From Alphaproteobacteria bacterium UBA7691 (GTDB lineage: Bacteria; Pseudomonadota; Alphaproteobacteria; Ferrovibrionales; Ferrovibrionaceae), in contig DLGP01000029.1 in NCBI GenBank assembly GCA_002482765.1, positions 2,395 through 23,643 of the forward strand: a stretch of DNA of 21,249 nt, read 5' to 3'. The notes below the pieces were generated by a model that saw only the letters and a program-made list of their open reading frames with translations, made no database searches and was not told the origin of the DNA. Positions 13,293-20,481 of this stretch are shown here, in pieces (within the stretch, counting starts at the first letter, position 1; each line of letters begins with the position of its first letter). The translations under genes and the position numbers were made by a program.

Positions 13293-14555
13293 ATGAAGAA
13301 GACAAACCCGGCTGCCCGGAAAACAACCCTGGCGAAAATCACCCTGGCCGGCGGCCTGCTGGCCGCCCCGCTCGTCGCCCTGGGCCTGGCCCAGCCGCAG
13401 GCCGCGCTGGCGCAGGTTTCCGATAATGTGATCCGCATCGCGGTGATGAATGACCAATCCTCGGCCTATTCCGACACATCCGGGCGCGGCTCGGCGGTGG
13501 CGGCGGAACTGGCGGTGCAGGATGCCGGCGGCAAGGTGAATGGCATGCCGGTGGAATTGCTGGTGGTGGACCACCAGAACAAGGCCGATATCGGCGCCAC
13601 CCAGGCCAAGAAACTGATCGATGTGGATCGCGTCGACGCCCTGTTCGACATGGCGAATTCCTCCGTGTCGCTGGCGGTGCAGGAAATCACCCGCCAGGCC
13701 GGCAAGGTGGTGGTGCATGTCGGCAGCGCCCATGTTGATCTCTACGGCAAGGCCTGCTCGCCCACCGGCGCGTTGTGGCTGTATGACAGCCACGCGCTGG
13801 CCAAGGGCCTGGCTCATGCCATTTACGGGGCGCAGAGCAAAAACTGGTTCATGATCGTGGCCGATTACGCCTTTGGCCATGCCATGCAGCAGGATATGAC
13901 CAAAACCCTGGAAGCCCTGGGCGGCAAGGTCAGCGGCGCGGTGCGCCATCCGCTCGGCCAGGCCGATTTCTCCTCCTTCCTGCTGCAATCGGCCGGTTCC
14001 AACACCAATGTGCTGGCACTGCTGAATGCCGGCACCGACACCACCAATGCTTTGAAACAGGCCGGCGAATTCGGCGTCACCGGCAAGGGCATGGTGGTGG
14101 CGACACCGATCTTCACCATCGTGAATGCCAAGGCAATCGGGCCGCAACTGGCCCAGGGGACACAATTCCTGGCCGGCTATTACTGGGATGCGGATGACGC
14201 AAGCCGCGCCTTTGCCAAGCGCTTTGCCGAGAAGATGAAGCGGCCGCCCACCCATACCCAGGCCGGCGTGTATAGCGCGGTGAATCATTACCTGAAGGCC
14301 ATTGCCGCCGCCAAAACCGATGACGGCCCGCAGGTGATGCGCAAGATGAAGGAACTGCCGGTCAACGATTTCATGACCAAAAATGCCACATTGCGCGAGG
14401 ATGGCCGCCTGATGCGCGACATGCTGCTGTTGCAGGTGAAGCAGCCGGCCGATGTGAAAGGCGAGTGGGACCTGGCTGAAGTGCGCGGCGTGGCCAAGGC
14501 CGGCGACACCATCCGTCCGCTGGCCGAGGGCGGTTGCGCGCTGGTCAAATCCTGA
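13293..14555 (+). CDS. ABC transporter substrate-binding protein (branched-chain amino acid type)
   Basis: A 420-aa periplasmic solute receptor. A signal peptide with twin basic start (MKK...RK) and AAPLVALGLAQPQAALA is cleaved near Ala40. The mature protein opens with VIRIAVMNDQSSAYSDTSGRGSAVAAELAVQDAG and NGMPVELLVVDHQNKADIGATQAKKLID, which is the type I periplasmic-binding fold of the LivJ-like family (Periplasmic_binding_6). The start at 13293 is chosen because GGAGG (13280-13284) is 8 bases upstream; ATGs at 13278 and 13288 are less well placed. No permease or ATPase genes (livH/M/G/F type) are adjacent. Pairing with a downstream acyl-CoA synthetase suggests uptake of an organic or aromatic acid that is then CoA-activated (inference). 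It is probably repressed by the divergent TetR. Confidence 0.9.
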   Translation: MKKTNPAARKTTLAKITLAGGLLAAPLVALGLAQPQAALAQVSDNVIRIAVMNDQSSAYSDTSGRGSAVAAELAVQDAGGKVNGMPVELLVVDHQNKADIGATQAKKLIDVDRVDALFDMANSSVSLAVQEITRQAGKVVVHVGSAHVDLYGKACSPTGALWLYDSHALAKGLAHAIYGAQSKNWFMIVADYAFGHAMQQDMTKTLEALGGKVSGAVRHPLGQADFSSFLLQSAGSNTNVLALLNAGTDTTNALKQAGEFGVTGKGMVVATPIFTIVNAKAIGPQLAQGTQFLAGYYWDADDASRAFAKRFAEKMKRPPTHTQAGVYSAVNHYLKAIAAAKTDDGPQVMRKMKELPVNDFMTKNATLREDGRLMRDMLLLQVKQPADVKGEWDLAEVRGVAKAGDTIRPLAEGGCALVKS

Positions 14556-14577
14556 TCCTCTTCCTGCCCCCCAGGCC

Positions 14578-14605
14578 GGCCGGGTGATGCTTGCATTGCC
14601 CGGCC
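14578..14605 (+). other. Intercistronic hairpin between transporter and ligase genes
   Basis: GGCCGGG (14578-14584) pairs with CCCGGCC (14599-14605) over 7 bp around a 14-base loop, starting 22 bases after the substrate-binding protein stop. No T-run follows. It may protect the upstream message and raise the receptor-to-enzyme ratio, as intercistronic hairpins often do behind binding-protein genes. Confidence 0.4.
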
Positions 14606-14629
14606 CCTCGGGTCATTGCCGGAGGCTTC

Positions 14630-16171
14630 ATGCTGCATCCTTCGTTTCATGCCGCCCAGACGCCGGACAAGCCGGCCTATGTGATGGCAAAAACCGGCGA
14701 AAGCCTGAGTTACGCGGCGCTTGAACAGCGTGCCAACCAGGGCGCACAGCTATTCCGCAGCTTAGGCCTGAAGCCGCAGGACCATATCGCGCTACTGATT
14801 GAGAACAGCTTCGCCTTCCTGGAAATCTGCTGGGCGGCGCAGCGCAGCGGCCTGTATTTCACCGCCATCAGCACCCATCTCACCGCCAGCGAGGCGGCCT
14901 ATATCGTGCGCGATTGCGGCGCCCGGGTATTCATCGCCTCGGCCGCCCTGGCCGATACCGCCGCCGCCATGGCGCCGCTGCTTGGCACCGGCGTGAGCTG
15001 CTTCATGGTGCATGGCACCAAGCCGGGCTTCGCTGCCTGGGAAGCGGCCGCCGCCCAGCAGCCGGCCAGCCCGATTGCCGATCAGGTGGTGGGCCTCGAC
15101 ATGCTGTATTCCTCCGGCACCACCGGCCGGCCCAAGGGCGTCAAGCCGGCCTTCACCGGCCAGGCAATCGGCTGGGTCAACCCGTTCATGTATCACCTGA
15201 TCCACACGCTGTGCGGCATGCAGGCTGACAGCATCTATCTCTCGCCGGCGCCGCTATATCATGCCGCGCCGCTGCGCTTCAGCATGATGGCCGCCGCCCT
15301 GGGCGCCACCGCCATCATCATGGAGAAATTCGAGCCGGAATTTTTCCTGCGCCTGGTGCAGCAGTATCGCGTCACGCATACACAACTGGTGCCGACCATG
15401 TTCGTGCGCCTGCTGAAACTGCCCGAGGCCGACAGGCGGCGCCATGATGTTGCCAGCCTGCGTGCCGCGATCCATGCCGCCGCGCCCTGCCCGGTGGAGA
15501 TCAAGCAGCAGATGATCGACTGGTGGGGCCCGATCCTGACCGAGTATTATGCCGGCACCGAAGCCAATGGCGTGACCCTGGCAAATTCAGCCGAATGGCT
15601 GGCGCATCGCGGCACCGTGGGTAAGGCGGCGGTGGGCGAAGTGAAGATTCTGGACGAGGCCGGCGCCGAATTGCCGCCCGGCCGGATCGGCGCCGTCTAT
15701 TTCGCCGGCGGGCCGGCCTTTTCCTATCACAACGATGCCGAAAAGACGCACAGCGCCTATAACGACAAGGGCTGGTCGACGCTGGGCGATGTTGGCTATC
15801 TCGATGCCGATGGCTATCTTTATCTCACCGACCGGCAGTCTTACATGATCATTTCCGGCGGCGTGAATATCTATCCGCAGGAAACCGAGAATGTGCTGAT
15901 CAACCACCCGGCCGTGGCCGATGTGGCGGTGTTTGGCATACCCGATGCCGAGATGGGCGAGCAGGTCAAGGCGGTGGTGCAGTTGCAGGACCCGACCCAG
16001 GCCAATGCCGAGACGGCGCGACTGTTGCTGGCCTATTGCCGCCAGCAGCTTTCGGCGGTGAAATGCCCACGCAGCATCGATTTTGCGCCAACCTTGCCGC
16101 GCACCCCGACCGGCAAGCTGGTCAAGCGGCTGCTGGTTGAGCAATACCGCCAGGCTGCAACAGTCGGCTAA
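14630..16171 (+). CDS. Acyl-CoA synthetase / AMP-forming acid-CoA ligase
   Basis: A 513-aa cytoplasmic enzyme that would adenylate a carboxylic acid and transfer it to CoA. ANL-superfamily motifs are in order: YSSGTTGRPKGV (160-171, ATP-binding A3), EYYAGTEAN (about 305-312, A5), LGDVGYLDADGYLYLTDR (about 385-402, A7/A8 hinge), ISGGVNIYPQETE, and the C-terminal PTGKLVKR with the adenylation Lys at about residue 495. The substrate pocket cannot be read reliably; candidates are medium-chain, cyclic or aromatic acids. The start ATG at 14630 has GGAGG (14621-14625) 4 bases upstream. It follows the substrate-binding protein by 74 bases and is probably co-transcribed. Its TAA stop interlocks with the stop of the convergent gene in the shared bases CTAA. 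Confidence 0.92.
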   Translation: MLHPSFHAAQTPDKPAYVMAKTGESLSYAALEQRANQGAQLFRSLGLKPQDHIALLIENSFAFLEICWAAQRSGLYFTAISTHLTASEAAYIVRDCGARVFIASAALADTAAAMAPLLGTGVSCFMVHGTKPGFAAWEAAAAQQPASPIADQVVGLDMLYSSGTTGRPKGVKPAFTGQAIGWVNPFMYHLIHTLCGMQADSIYLSPAPLYHAAPLRFSMMAAALGATAIIMEKFEPEFFLRLVQQYRVTHTQLVPTMFVRLLKLPEADRRRHDVASLRAAIHAAAPCPVEIKQQMIDWWGPILTEYYAGTEANGVTLANSAEWLAHRGTVGKAAVGEVKILDEAGAELPPGRIGAVYFAGGPAFSYHNDAEKTHSAYNDKGWSTLGDVGYLDADGYLYLTDRQSYMIISGGVNIYPQETENVLINHPAVADVAVFGIPDAEMGEQVKAVVQLQDPTQANAETARLLLAYCRQQLSAVKCPRSIDFAPTLPRTPTGKLVKRLLVEQYRQAATVG

Positions 16172-17016
16172 AGCGGTATTGCCATATCCGGTTTCATCAA
16201 CGAACTGCCGGTGATGATCACGCTGCCTGCATTGTCGCGCCAGGGCAGGATCAGGCGCTGATAGCGGCGACGGCGCGGATCATGGCCCGGGGCTTCAACA
16301 ATGGCATCAATATCATCCACCAGCGGCGCCGCAGCATCGCGGCAATCGGCATAAGCCTGCGCCACCCATTGGCCATAGGCCCGATCCGGCTGTTCCGAAA
16401 GCGGCCGGCCGATCAACTGGTGCATCGGGAAACTGTCATAGATGCTGAAACCGCCACCCGAGGCGACCACACAAAGCCCGGCCTGATCGCGCTGCTCGGC
16501 AAATACCGTGCGCTGTTCCAGCCCGGAGCGGTGCAGGAAATCCTGCACCACCGGCCCGATCCGGCCGCCGTTATCGCGCCACAGCGCATAAAGCTGGCTC
16601 AGGCCGCTTTGCTGCTGCTGCGCCCATGGCTCGGGCTGGCTGGCTTCGCGCATGAACAGGTCGCGCATACGCGGCTCGCGCAAGGCTGCCAGCGCCACCA
16701 CGCGGCGATGCAGGCTGTGCGGTTCGGTATAGACTTCCTCCATCCAGCCGGAAGCGAAATAGACCAGCCCCACCGGCTTGGCCGGCGCCGCATTCATCAG
16801 ATAGGGCTTCAGCGAGCCAAGCGTGGCACCGCCGACACTGCCGGCACGGAATTGCAGGAAGGTGACATTGTTTTCGACCATCAGCCAGACATAGCCGAGA
16901 TTACGCACGGCATAGCCGGCCAGGTCAAAATCGGGATCGGGATAGCCGAGCTTTTCAGCCAATAGCTGCGACGGCCAGCGCCACCAACGCCCACTGGGAT
17001 CGATCAGATAACTCAT
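16168..17016 (-). CDS. Uncharacterised protein with PAS-like C-terminal region
   Basis: A 282-aa soluble protein that I do not firmly recognise. The N-terminal ~115 residues are aromatic-rich (PSGRWWRWPSQLLAEKLGYPD, YVWLMVENNVTFLQFRAG) without a signal peptide. The C-terminal ~80 residues (FSIYDSFPMHQLIGRPLSEQPDRAYGQWVAQAYADC ... YQRLILPWRDNAGSVIITGSSL) look like PAS_5-type modules found in alphaproteobacteria, where a conserved YxRLxLPL-like strand precedes the final beta strand. A sensory role is possible but unproven. The start at 17016 has a G-rich ribosome binding site (GGGGGAAG) 8 bases upstream. It is convergent with the ligase gene, sharing 3 bases of stop codon, and divergent from hslV across 258 bases. 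Confidence 0.7.
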   Translation of the reverse strand: MSYLIDPSGRWWRWPSQLLAEKLGYPDPDFDLAGYAVRNLGYVWLMVENNVTFLQFRAGSVGGATLGSLKPYLMNAAPAKPVGLVYFASGWMEEVYTEPHSLHRRVVALAALREPRMRDLFMREASQPEPWAQQQQSGLSQLYALWRDNGGRIGPVVQDFLHRSGLEQRTVFAEQRDQAGLCVVASGGGFSIYDSFPMHQLIGRPLSEQPDRAYGQWVAQAYADCRDAAAPLVDDIDAIVEAPGHDPRRRRYQRLILPWRDNAGSVIITGSSLMKPDMAIPL

Positions 17017-17200
17017 CGATAGCTTCCCCCGGAGGATCGCCCGGCATTCTCCGGGCGTGAATTTAATTAACCATGCCGCCTGTCATAAGTCGATATGACC
17101 AAAGCAGCAGTTGCATGAATTTTTGAATTTTGCCGGAAGACCGGCGACCTTGGCGGGATATAAGAAAAATCAAAACACAACCTGGGTCTGTGGCGTGAAT

Positions 17201-17231
17201 CGCCGGGCCGTGGCTTGCAGGTGGCCCGGCG
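17201..17231 (+). promoter_or_regulatory. Hairpin in the hslV leader
   Basis: CGCCGGGCC (17201-17209) pairs perfectly with GGCCCGGCG (17223-17231) around a 13-base loop. It ends 43 bases before the hslV start. If transcribed, it would be a stable 5'-UTR stem. A leader stem-loop is known to affect hslVU message stability in Escherichia coli, so a similar role is plausible here. No convincing heat-shock promoter was recognised upstream. Confidence 0.5.
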
Positions 17232-17274
17232 CCCCCCTACATGAAAGGACCGTTCCGCAAACAAGAGTATCGCC

Positions 17275-17838
17275 ATGGCCGTTCCCTCGTTTGACCAATC
17301 CGCGCCGCCAAGCTGGCATGGCACCACCATTGTGGCGGTGCGCAAGGCCGGCCAGGTGGTGGTGGCCGGCGATGGCCAGGTCAGCCTGGGCCAGACCGTG
17401 ATCAAGGCCAATGCGCGCAAGGTGCGGCGCATCGGCGGCGGCAATGTGCTGGCCGGTTTTGCCGGCGCCACCGCCGATGCCTTCACCCTGCTGGAGCGGC
17501 TGGAAGCCAAGCTGGAGCGCTATCCGAACCATCTGGAAAAAGCCTGTGTCGAACTGGCCAAGGATTGGCGCACCGATCGCTACCTGCGCCGCCTGGAAGC
17601 CATGATGGTGGTGGCCGATGCCAAAAGCCTGCTGGTGCTGACCGGCAATGGCGATGTGCTGGAACCGGCCGATGGCCTGGTCGGCATCGGCTCGGGCGGC
17701 AATTACGCCCTGGCCGCCGCCCGCGCCCTGGCGGATCGCGACGACATGGATGCCGAGGCCGTGGCCCGCCGGGCGCTCGAAATCGCCGCCGATATCTGCG
17801 TCTACACCAATCGCAACGTCACTTTGGAAAAACTATGA
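17275..17838 (+). CDS. hslV: HslV (ClpQ), peptidase subunit of the HslUV protease
   Basis: HslV forms the double-hexameric proteolytic core that degrades proteins unfolded by HslU. The 187-aa product carries HGTTIVAVRKAGQVVVAGDGQVSLGQTV, in which the catalytic nucleophile is Thr17 (after Gly16). The start at 17275 therefore gives a 16-residue propeptide that must be removed, unlike the Met-Thr start in Escherichia coli. No start codon lies next to the Thr, which supports the propeptide. Downstream, NARKVRRIGGGNVLAGFAGATADAFTLLERLE and GSGGNYALAAARAL are highly conserved. The gene overlaps hslU by 4 bp (ATGA), so the two subunits are co-translated. The leader has a stable hairpin, and a weak AAGAG-like ribosome binding site precedes the ATG. 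Confidence 0.97.
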   Translation: MAVPSFDQSAPPSWHGTTIVAVRKAGQVVVAGDGQVSLGQTVIKANARKVRRIGGGNVLAGFAGATADAFTLLERLEAKLERYPNHLEKACVELAKDWRTDRYLRRLEAMMVVADAKSLLVLTGNGDVLEPADGLVGIGSGGNYALAAARALADRDDMDAEAVARRALEIAADICVYTNRNVTLEKL

Positions 17839-19148
17839 CCTCGTTTTCGCCGCGTGAGATCGTTTCCGAACTGGACCGCTACATCATCGGCCAGGCGGAT
17901 GCCAAAAAGGCCGTGGCCGTGGCTTTGCGCAACCGCTGGCGCCGCCAGCAGCTGCCCGAGGCGCTGCGCGAGGAAGTGCTGCCCAAGAATATCCTGATGA
18001 TCGGCCCGACAGGCGTGGGCAAGACCGAGATTTCGCGCCGCCTGGCGCGGCTGGCCGGGGCGCCGTTCATCAAGGTGGAAGCGACCAAATTCACCGAGGT
18101 GGGCTATGTCGGCCGCGATGTGGAGCAGATTGTGCGCGACCTGGTGGAAGTGGGCATCGGCATGGTGCGCGAACGCCGCCGCAAGGATGTGACCGCACGG
18201 GCCGAACTGGCGGCCGAGGAGCGTGTGCTGGACGTGCTGGTGGGCGAGAAGGCCAGCGTGGAAACGCGGCAGAAATTCCGCAAGCTGCTGCGCGAAGGCG
18301 AACTCGACAAGCGCGAGATCGAGATCGACACGGCGGATGCCGGCGGCGGCCTGCCGATGTTTGAAATTCCCGGCATGCCCGGCGCCCAGATGGGCATGGC
18401 CAATTTGCAGGATATGCTGGGCAAGGCTTTGGGCGGCACGCGCCGCAAGCCGCGCAAGACCGATGTGGCCGAGGCGATGCGGCTGCTGACCGCAGAGGAA
18501 AGCGACAAGCTGCTGGATCAGGATAGCGTGATCAAGGAAGCCATCCACGCGGTGGAGCAGAACGGCATCGTGTTCCTGGACGAGATCGACAAGATCTGTG
18601 CGCGCGGCGAATATCGCGGCGGTGGCGATGTCAGCCGCGAAGGTGTGCAGCGCGACCTGCTGCCGCTGATCGAAGGCACCACGGTTTCCACCAAACATGG
18701 TCCGGTCAAGACCGACCATGTGTTGTTCATCGCCAGCGGCGCCTTCCATATCGCCAAGCCTTCCGACCTGCTGCCGGAATTGCAGGGCCGGCTGCCGATC
18801 CGGGTGGAATTGAAGGGCCTGACGCGCGAGGATTTCCGCCGCATCCTGACCGAGCCGGAAGCCAGCCTGCTGAAACAATATGTCGCCCTGCTCGGCACCG
18901 AGCAGGTGACACTGGATTTCACCCCGGATGCCATCGATGCCATTGCCGGCTATGCCGCGCAGGTGAATGAGGGCGTGGAGAATATCGGCGCCCGCCGGTT
19001 GCATACAATCCTGGAACGCATTCTGGAAGAAATCAGCTACACCGCAGCGGATCATCCCGGCGAAACGGTGCGGATTGATGCCGCCTATGTCACCGCACGC
19101 ATCGGCGACCTGACCAAGAATACCGATCTGAGCAAGTATATCCTGTAG
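17835..19148 (+). CDS. hslU: HslU (ClpY), AAA+ unfoldase of the HslUV protease
   Basis: HslU is the hexameric ATPase that recognises, unfolds and feeds substrates to HslV in the cytoplasm. The 437-aa length is normal. The sequence shows the N-terminal FSPREIVSELDRYIIGQADAKKAVAVALRNRWRR, Walker A GPTGVGKT (57-64), the pore motif EVGYVGRDVEQIVRDL, the intermediate I-domain (about 110-220) including a Gly/Met-rich loop (FEIPGMPGAQMGMANLQDM), Walker B GIVFLDEIDKI (about 244-254), and sensor/arginine-finger region residues in ENIGARRLHT. The C-terminus DLSKYIL is the tail that inserts into HslV. The start overlaps the hslV stop by 4 bp. All key motifs are intact. Confidence 0.98.
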   Translation: MTSFSPREIVSELDRYIIGQADAKKAVAVALRNRWRRQQLPEALREEVLPKNILMIGPTGVGKTEISRRLARLAGAPFIKVEATKFTEVGYVGRDVEQIVRDLVEVGIGMVRERRRKDVTARAELAAEERVLDVLVGEKASVETRQKFRKLLREGELDKREIEIDTADAGGGLPMFEIPGMPGAQMGMANLQDMLGKALGGTRRKPRKTDVAEAMRLLTAEESDKLLDQDSVIKEAIHAVEQNGIVFLDEIDKICARGEYRGGGDVSREGVQRDLLPLIEGTTVSTKHGPVKTDHVLFIASGAFHIAKPSDLLPELQGRLPIRVELKGLTREDFRRILTEPEASLLKQYVALLGTEQVTLDFTPDAIDAIAGYAAQVNEGVENIGARRLHTILERILEEISYTAADHPGETVRIDAAYVTARIGDLTKNTDLSKYIL

Positions 19149-19161
19149 AGCCGTTGCACGC

Positions 19162-19211
19162 TTCGCCCCTTGCGGCATTATGCTTGCCAGGGGCGAAAAC
19201 CGGCATTTTTT
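19162..19211 (+). terminator. Possible terminator after hslU
   Basis: TTCGCCCCT (19162-19170) pairs with AGGGGCGAA (19189-19197) over 9 bp with an 18-base loop, 13 bases past the hslU stop. Six T follow at 19206-19211, but 8 bases separate stem and T-run. The T-run also sits inside a short GGCAT/ATGCC dyad. Termination is likely but not textbook. Confidence 0.55.
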
Positions 19212-19240
19212 ATGCCACCCCGCCATGCCAGCAGGGGGCC

Positions 19241-20446
19241 ATGCCGCGCAAGGGCTTTGACAGTCTGCCAAAAACCGCCGCAGGCGGCATCGCCGAAGGT
19301 TCGCCGGAAGAGCGTGTTGCCCGGCGCATCACGTTTTCCTATGTGGTTGGCTTGGCTTTCATCGCGGTGCTGGCCGGCTGCCTGCATCTGCTGCTGGATA
19401 GTGTGATCGCCAAGCAGAATGATGCCGCCACGGTGATCAACATTGCCGGGCGCCAGCGCATGCTGTCGCAGCGTATCGCGCTGACCGCCAATATCCTGGT
19501 GCTGCATGACGAGCGTGGCGCCCGCCTGCTGCTGAGTGATGCCATCACCCTGTTTGAACGTTCGCATCGCGCCTTGCAGCAGGGCGATGCCGATCTGGGC
19601 ATCAGCAGCCGGCCGTCGCGCCATGTGGTGGCACTGTATGACGGGCCAGAAGGCGCCAATGCCGTTGTGCGCGACTTCATCGCCGATGCCCGCATCATCG
19701 CCAGCAATGTTGGCCATGATGCCGAAGTGGATGCGGCGCTCAGCCGGGTCACGCTGCTGGCTTCCGGCCGGCTGCTGGCGCAGCTTGACGGCATCGTGCA
19801 GAAGCTGGAGCAGGAAACCCGCGCCAGTATCCGCCAATTGCAGAATGTGCAGACCACCGTGCTGGTGGTGATTGTGCTGACCCTGATCGCCGAGGCGGTT
19901 TTTGTATTCCGCCCGCTGGTTGGCCGCATCCGCGGCTACATGCATGAACTCTATTCCCTGGCCACTGTGGATGCGCTCACCCGGCTGACCAACCGGCGCC
20001 GCTTCATGGAACAATTTGCGCAAATGCACGCGCTCGGCGCCCGCACCGGGCTGCCGCTTGCCGTGGTGGTTTTTGACATCGACCATTTCAAGCGGATCAA
20101 TGATAGCCACGGCCATGCTGCCGGCGATTGTGTGCTGGCCGAAGTGGCGGCGCTGGCGCAAAGCTGCTGCCGCTCCACCGATCTGGTCGGCCGCATCGGC
20201 GGCGAGGAATTTGCCATCCTGCTGCCCAATACCGGCATCATGGGGGCGCTGATGCTGGCCGAAAAGGTGCGCGCCGCCATCGCCGGGGCCCAGATCAGCG
20301 ACGGCCATGTGGCGATCCCGGTGACCGCCAGTTTCGGCGTGGCCGAAACACGCAGCGATGAAACCCATCACGATGCCATGCGGCGCGCCGATACGGCGCT
20401 CTATGCCGCCAAGCAGCAGGGCCGCAACCAGGTGGCATCAGGCTGA
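19241..20446 (+). CDS. Membrane diguanylate cyclase with PilJ-type sensor
   Basis: A 401-aa inner-membrane enzyme predicted to make cyclic di-GMP from two GTP. Order: N-terminal cytoplasmic tail; TM1 (about 32-53); periplasmic helical domain opening with VINIAGRQRMLSQRIAL (65-81), the signature of the type IV pili methyl-accepting (PilJ/NarX-like) sensor; TM2 (about 206-226); then a GGDEF domain (about 235-398). The active site is GGEEF (320-324), the Mg/GTP strand is VVVFDIDHFKRINDSHGH, and an inhibitory I-site RSTD (311-314) lies five residues before it, so product feedback is expected. The start at 19241 follows a G-run (GGGGG, 19234-19238). An upstream extension to 19154 would overlap the terminator hairpin and is rejected. 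Confidence 0.92.
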   Translation: MPRKGFDSLPKTAAGGIAEGSPEERVARRITFSYVVGLAFIAVLAGCLHLLLDSVIAKQNDAATVINIAGRQRMLSQRIALTANILVLHDERGARLLLSDAITLFERSHRALQQGDADLGISSRPSRHVVALYDGPEGANAVVRDFIADARIIASNVGHDAEVDAALSRVTLLASGRLLAQLDGIVQKLEQETRASIRQLQNVQTTVLVVIVLTLIAEAVFVFRPLVGRIRGYMHELYSLATVDALTRLTNRRRFMEQFAQMHALGARTGLPLAVVVFDIDHFKRINDSHGHAAGDCVLAEVAALAQSCCRSTDLVGRIGGEEFAILLPNTGIMGALMLAEKVRAAIAGAQISDGHVAIPVTASFGVAETRSDETHHDAMRRADTALYAAKQQGRNQVASG

Positions 20447-20481
20447 GCGGATAAATCAAAAAAGCCGGAGGAAAACAGGCA

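Noticed and set aside
17146..17175. Heat-shock (RpoH-like) promoter for hslV starting at CTTGGC
   Set aside because: No matching -10 element at suitable spacing; the nearby TATAAG also lacks a partner -35.
17565..17834. N-terminal extension of hslU into hslV
   Set aside because: The HslU family begins at MTSFSPREIV; the extension is out-of-frame hslV sequence.
17802..19271. 489-codon open frame antisense to hslU
   Set aside because: It is a GC-rich shadow of a highly conserved gene: low-complexity His/Gln/Ala-rich product, no motif and no start signals.
19178..20371. 397-codon antisense frame opposite the diguanylate cyclase
   Set aside because: The opposite strand encodes all GGDEF and PilJ motifs intact; this frame has no domain and no ribosome binding site.
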